A stretch of 21,365 nt of DNA from DATLHO01 sp035539855 (GTDB lineage Bacteria; Bacteroidota; Ignavibacteria; OLB7): assembly GCA_035539855.1 (NCBI GenBank), contig DATLHO010000062.1, positions 1-21,365 of the forward strand, given 5' to 3'. This document shows, piece after piece, positions 20,634 to 21,365 of this stretch; position 1 is the first letter of the stretch; every line of letters starts with the position of its first letter. Below the pieces are notes generated by a model. It had not been told where the DNA came from. It did not search any database and worked only from the letters and a program-made list of their open reading frames with translations. Both the position numbers and the translations under genes were made by a program.

Positions 20634-21365
20634 TTACTGATCACTGACGAGCCGGGGGGTGAAATACTTGGCGAAGAGCTCGGAGTGTCCCTGGGTCCCT
20701 GTCTTCCGGTGCACCGAGGCGATCTGTTTCTTGACCGCCCCCTCGGTCCTGCCGAGCTCGGCGGCAATCCTCTTGTACGAGTATCCCATCAGCCGGTAGC
20801 TGATGATCCGCCGCTCCTGCGCCGTCAGTTGAGCCCGCTCGGCCATGTCCCGAAGCGAACTGTAGAACACCCTGTCGCGGGGATTCGCGTAGTGATGACG
20901 GATGACGAGGTTCGAGTAGACGTAGATCAGGAACGGGCGGAGCGTCTCGATTCGTGCCAGCGTTTCGCCTGAAATCGGGGATTTGTCGACTTCCCGCCAG
21001 AAGACGATCGCCCCGAGGTCGGCCGTTCCCTCGTACCACAAGTCGAAAGCGACCGGCGGATGGTACCGGTCGAAGGGAAATCCGCCCTTGCGCATCTGCT
21101 CGAGGATGTCCTCGGCAGGCGTCTGAACACCCTGGATCCAGCTCACCTCGACTCCCTCGTCAATGCCTCCCCCCTGCTCCGGACGCTGCGATATGTTCAA
21201 TTTGGGCTGGTAACCCCCAGGATCCTCCAGATCGCAGTGCGTGTTGACCGAGATCGAGATGCGATCCACGTCCGGCAGGATCACCATCAGCCGGTCGCGG
21301 AGCCCGTTGATGCCGTCGAGCATTCCGAGCTGCGTCGGCATCCCGTTGATGAGTCCGAGCAGCTC
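20634..21365 (-). CDS. LuxR-type (GerE) helix-turn-helix regulator, 5' end outside the window
   Basis: The frame reads through the window edge (at least 243 residues; eight more codons precede the first internal ATG at 21341), so the true start is probably beyond 21365. The C-terminal 65 residues form a GerE/LuxR DNA-binding domain: LTAQERRIISYRLMGYSYKRI, AAELGRTEGAVKKQIASV, HRKTGTQGHSELF, with the expected recognition-helix pattern. The N-terminal part (RISISVNTHCDLEDP, VAFDLWYEGTADLGAIVFWR) may be a GAF-like sensor fold judging from its strand pattern, but I cannot name it. There is no response-regulator receiver in the visible part. Its neighbour downstream on the same strand is the cysteine-rich secreted protein, a possible but unproven target. 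Confidence 0.85.
   Translation of the reverse strand, partial: ELLGLINGMPTQLGMLDGINGLRDRLMVILPDVDRISISVNTHCDLEDPGGYQPKLNISQRPEQGGGIDEGVEVSWIQGVQTPAEDILEQMRKGGFPFDRYHPPVAFDLWYEGTADLGAIVFWREVDKSPISGETLARIETLRPFLIYVYSNLVIRHHYANPRDRVFYSSLRDMAERAQLTAQERRIISYRLMGYSYKRIAAELGRTEGAVKKQIASVHRKTGTQGHSELFAKYFTPRLVSDQ

Overview
The window is GC-rich chromosomal DNA with about fifteen confidently called genes on both strands. Several signs point to the Bacteroidota/Chlorobi/Ignavibacteria/Kapabacteria side of the FCB group. Two secreted peptidases end in type IX secretion (T9SS) type A-like sorting domains. At least three genes are preceded by promoter elements of the Bacteroidetes form (TTG, about 19-20 nt, TAnnTTTG). 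Shine-Dalgarno sequences are weak or absent before many genes. The yicC-gmk-rpoZ order and an omega subunit beginning MPIRPVDL also fit. This placement is an inference from these features, not from a database search.

Layout. 28-1722 is a UbiB/ABC1 atypical kinase, convergent with a secreted M14 zinc carboxypeptidase (1779-4139, minus). 4276-7154 is a plus-strand acyl-CoA cluster: a PaaF/ECHS1-type enoyl-CoA hydratase, a PaaG-type isomerase, a small two-helix membrane protein and a 3-hydroxyacyl-CoA dehydrogenase. Together these could carry out hydration, double-bond isomerisation and oxidation of CoA thioesters, as in the lower phenylacetate pathway or beta-oxidation. A minus-strand block follows: a DUF1460 cysteine amidase-like protein with its upstream lipoprotein (7126-8887), an FN3 lipoprotein (9033-10025), and a PduO-type cob(I)alamin adenosyltransferase (10235-10792). 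The adenosyltransferase is divergent from a YmdB-type phosphodiesterase (10979-11788). Next come a T9SS-type subtilase (11830-14823), a third crotonase (15033-15815) and a secreted protein that looks like a modified OmpA-like domain (15849-16718). The information-processing cluster yicC-gmk-rpoZ follows (16938-18967). The window closes with a roughly 880-base non-coding region, a cysteine-rich secreted protein (19848-20498, minus) and a LuxR-type regulator cut by the window edge (20634-21365, minus).

The most unusual part is 18967-19274, immediately after rpoZ. It holds two arrays of very short hairpins. Every well-preserved unit has the form stem-GNA-stem, most followed by TGTCCCCT or a close variant. 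The arrays lie in opposite orientation around the probable rpoZ terminator. Sequence variation in the loops falls only at the middle position of the GNA triloop, and the stems differ between the arrays while staying complementary. This suggests selection on, or spread of, a structured element. No transposase gene is visible in the window. Other oddities are a GAGAD pentapeptide repeat tail on guanylate kinase, two unrelated heptanucleotide repeats just upstream of start codons, and face-to-face promoters between the adenosyltransferase and YmdB genes.
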